Assembly: GCA_021160205.1 (NCBI GenBank)
Contig: JAGHCZ010000138.1
Coordinates: 1 to 7,551 of the forward strand
Reading direction: 5' to 3'
DNA: 7,551 nucleotides
Source: Nitrososphaerota archaeon
GTDB taxonomy: Archaea; Thermoproteota; Nitrososphaeria_A; Caldarchaeales; Wolframiiraptoraceae
Numbering within the stretch: the first letter of the stretch is position 1; each line of letters begins with the position of its first letter. The translations under genes were made by a program, and so were the position numbers. Under the pieces are notes generated by a model. It saw only the letters and a list, made by a program, of their open reading frames with translations. It made no database searches and was not told the DNA's origin. Below are positions 6,633 to 7,551 of the stretch, in pieces.

Positions 6633-7052
6633 CTACTTCACCTCCTCCAAGGCTATGACGCCGTGAGGGCAGAAATCGGCGCAATAACCGCAGTAAACGC
6701 AAATTATCGCCTTACTAGTCTCCGGATCAAGCCTTATCGCCCCTATGTCGCATGCTTCGACGCAATGACCGCATCCGATACACTTATTGAGGTCTAGGAG
6801 AATCCCTCCTCCGGGTCTAGCTTTTAACGCCTCTTCCGGGCAAACCCTAGCGCACGGCGGATCCCTACACGCTCTGCAAACTATTACGGTGAATCCTCTT
6901 TCAACTCCTCCCGGGGTCATCACTCTTATTGCGGATTTAGTTAGGCCGGCGTAGCCTAATCTGTTAGAACACGCGAGCATGCATAACTGGCATCCTACGC
7001 ATCTGTTTGCGTCTAAAATTGCCAATCTTTTAACCAAGTTAATCATACTCAT
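6633..7052 (-). CDS. Polyferredoxin-like electron-transfer subunit, four [4Fe-4S] clusters
   Basis: Small soluble iron-sulphur protein, 139 residues from ATG 7052, with sixteen Cys in four groups: C18-C21-C24-C28 (CVGCQLCMLAC), C59-C62-C67-C71 (CRACRDPPCARVC), C91-C94-C97-C101 (CIGCGHCVEAC) and C118-C121-C124-C128 (CVYCGYCADFC). This is the four-cluster layout of HycB/DmsB-type subunits and of the small subunits paired with some AOR enzymes (Pyrococcus WOR5, enterobacterial YdhY). No Tat signal or membrane helix is seen, so it is probably cytoplasmic. It ends in TAG directly followed by the AOR start, so it is very likely the electron acceptor of that enzyme. The start is uncertain: TTG 7085 is possible, ATG 7046 is equally plausible and TTG 7037 would give the usual short N-terminus; none has a clear Shine-Dalgarno. 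Confidence 0.88.
   Translation of the reverse strand: MSMINLVKRLAILDANRCVGCQLCMLACSNRLGYAGLTKSAIRVMTPGGVERGFTVIVCRACRDPPCARVCPEEALKARPGGGILLDLNKCIGCGHCVEACDIGAIRLDPETSKAIICVYCGYCADFCPHGVIALEEVK
6638..6648 (-). promoter_or_regulatory. Strong Shine-Dalgarno for the AOR TTG start
   Basis: GGAGGAGGTGA lies inside the last codons of the ferredoxin gene, 5 nt before the TTG at 6632. It matches the archaeal 16S 3' end nearly perfectly and decides the AOR start, far upstream of the first ATG. It also shows that the segment containing the TGA is meant to be translated. Confidence 0.8.
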
Positions 7053-7064
7053 TTTCGTTTTCTT

Positions 7065-7073
7065 CTTAAAAAG
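7065..7073 (-). promoter_or_regulatory. Possible TATA box before the ferredoxin-AOR pair
   Basis: CTTTTTAAG on the minus strand (7073-7065) resembles the tRNA-Phe box TTTTTAAG. A start of transcription near 7042-7046 would follow, giving a nearly leaderless ferredoxin mRNA from ATG 7046 or TTG 7037. It would allow expression apart from the kinase gene, whose stop is 29 bp further upstream. The spacing is not ideal for any single start codon. Confidence 0.35.
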
Positions 7074-7101
7074 CTTGTCAAGCAAAATAATGAAGATGAA
7101 T

Positions 7102-7551
7102 TCAAATCAACTTCGCCAGCCGCCTGAATTCCCCTTTCAACGCTAGATAGAGTTCGTTGTATAATTCATAGTACTTGCCATATTTCGAGTGGGCTTGAGG
7201 ATCAGGCTCTAAGGGGTCTTTCGTCCTGATTATCTCATTCACGGCGTCTTCAACTGTTTTATGCGCTCCAGCTCCGACGGAGGCGAGTATCGCTGCTCCA
7301 TAAGAGGATCCCTCATCTACTTCGAGCAAGTAAACTTCGAGCCCGAATACGTCTGCCACGATTTTCCTCCAAAGAAGGCTTCTGGAGCCTCCTCCGAGGA
7401 TCCTAAGCTCCTTAGGCTTTATTCCGAGGTCCCTCATCAACTCTAACGAGTTCATCAATCCAAACGCTACACCTTCGAGAACCGCCCTAACCATGTGGCC
7501 TTTCCCATGCTTCAACGAAATCCCGAAAAATACTCCACGGGCATAGGGATC
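7102..7551 (-). CDS. FGGY-family carbohydrate kinase, C-terminal part (xylulokinase-like)
   Basis: C-terminal 149 codons of a sugar kinase whose 5' part lies beyond the right edge; family members are usually near 500 residues. The frame is open to the last base. It begins DPYARGVFFGISLKHGKGHM and continues RAVLEGVAFGL, the FGGY_C entry motif. It then has GGGSRSLLWRKIVADVFG (around 7343-7396), the glycine-rich ATP-site loop with the usual 'GGGarS.lW.qi.ADv.g' pattern, and EGSSYGAAILASVG. FGGY kinases phosphorylate sugars or polyols with ATP in the cytoplasm. Xylulokinase-like is the best guess, but the C-terminal half does not fix the substrate. It ends with TGA at 7104-7102 where homologues end, 49 nt before the ferredoxin ATG, so the three minus-strand genes may be one transcript. 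Confidence 0.88.
   Translation of the reverse strand, partial: DPYARGVFFGISLKHGKGHMVRAVLEGVAFGLMNSLELMRDLGIKPKELRILGGGSRSLLWRKIVADVFGLEVYLLEVDEGSSYGAAILASVGAGAHKTVEDAVNEIIRTKDPLEPDPQAHSKYGKYYELYNELYLALKGEFRRLAKLI

Overview
The window reads as a piece of an archaeal chromosome, probably from a thermophile of the TACK group; the group is inference and no species can be named. The signs are: TATA-box promoters (one placed for a leaderless mRNA), a tRNA gene with no encoded CCA, TTG starts, frequent AGA/AGG and ATA codons, a solute-binding protein held by a transmembrane anchor and Thr-rich stalk instead of a bacterial lipobox, and a tungsten-type aldehyde:ferredoxin oxidoreductase (AOR).

Left half, minus strand (4444 down to 1): an ABC importer operon of the BMP/PnrA (nucleoside or simple sugar) type. 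The order is binding protein, double-NBD ATPase, permease. The genes are tightly packed and the ATPase and permease overlap by 13 bp. The permease reading frame has no stop from 1665 to the left edge. It joins a YufP/NupB-like permease to a YufQ/NupC-like permease through a charged linker, so both membrane subunits appear to be one polypeptide.

Middle (4445-4859): the operon promoter on the minus strand, then tRNA-Phe(GAA) on the plus strand at 4651-4724 with its own TATA box and downstream T tracts. A 12-bp direct repeat flanks the tRNA, and its core recurs directly upstream of the TATA box of the ABC operon.

Right half, minus strand (7551 down to 4860): the C-terminal part of an FGGY carbohydrate kinase (cut by the right edge), a ferredoxin-like protein with four [4Fe-4S] motifs, and the AOR catalytic subunit. 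The last two look like a redox pair: the AOR oxidises an aldehyde at a tungsto- or molybdopterin and the polyferredoxin takes the electrons.

The main surprise is that the AOR frame starts at a TTG behind a very strong Shine-Dalgarno, directly after the ferredoxin stop, but has an in-frame TGA at codon 34, exactly before the conserved N-terminal Leu-Gly-Gly. Everything after it is intact. This is a nonsense mutation, a sequencing error or a recoding event, and the window alone cannot decide. I see no defence system, CRISPR array, insertion sequence or phage element.
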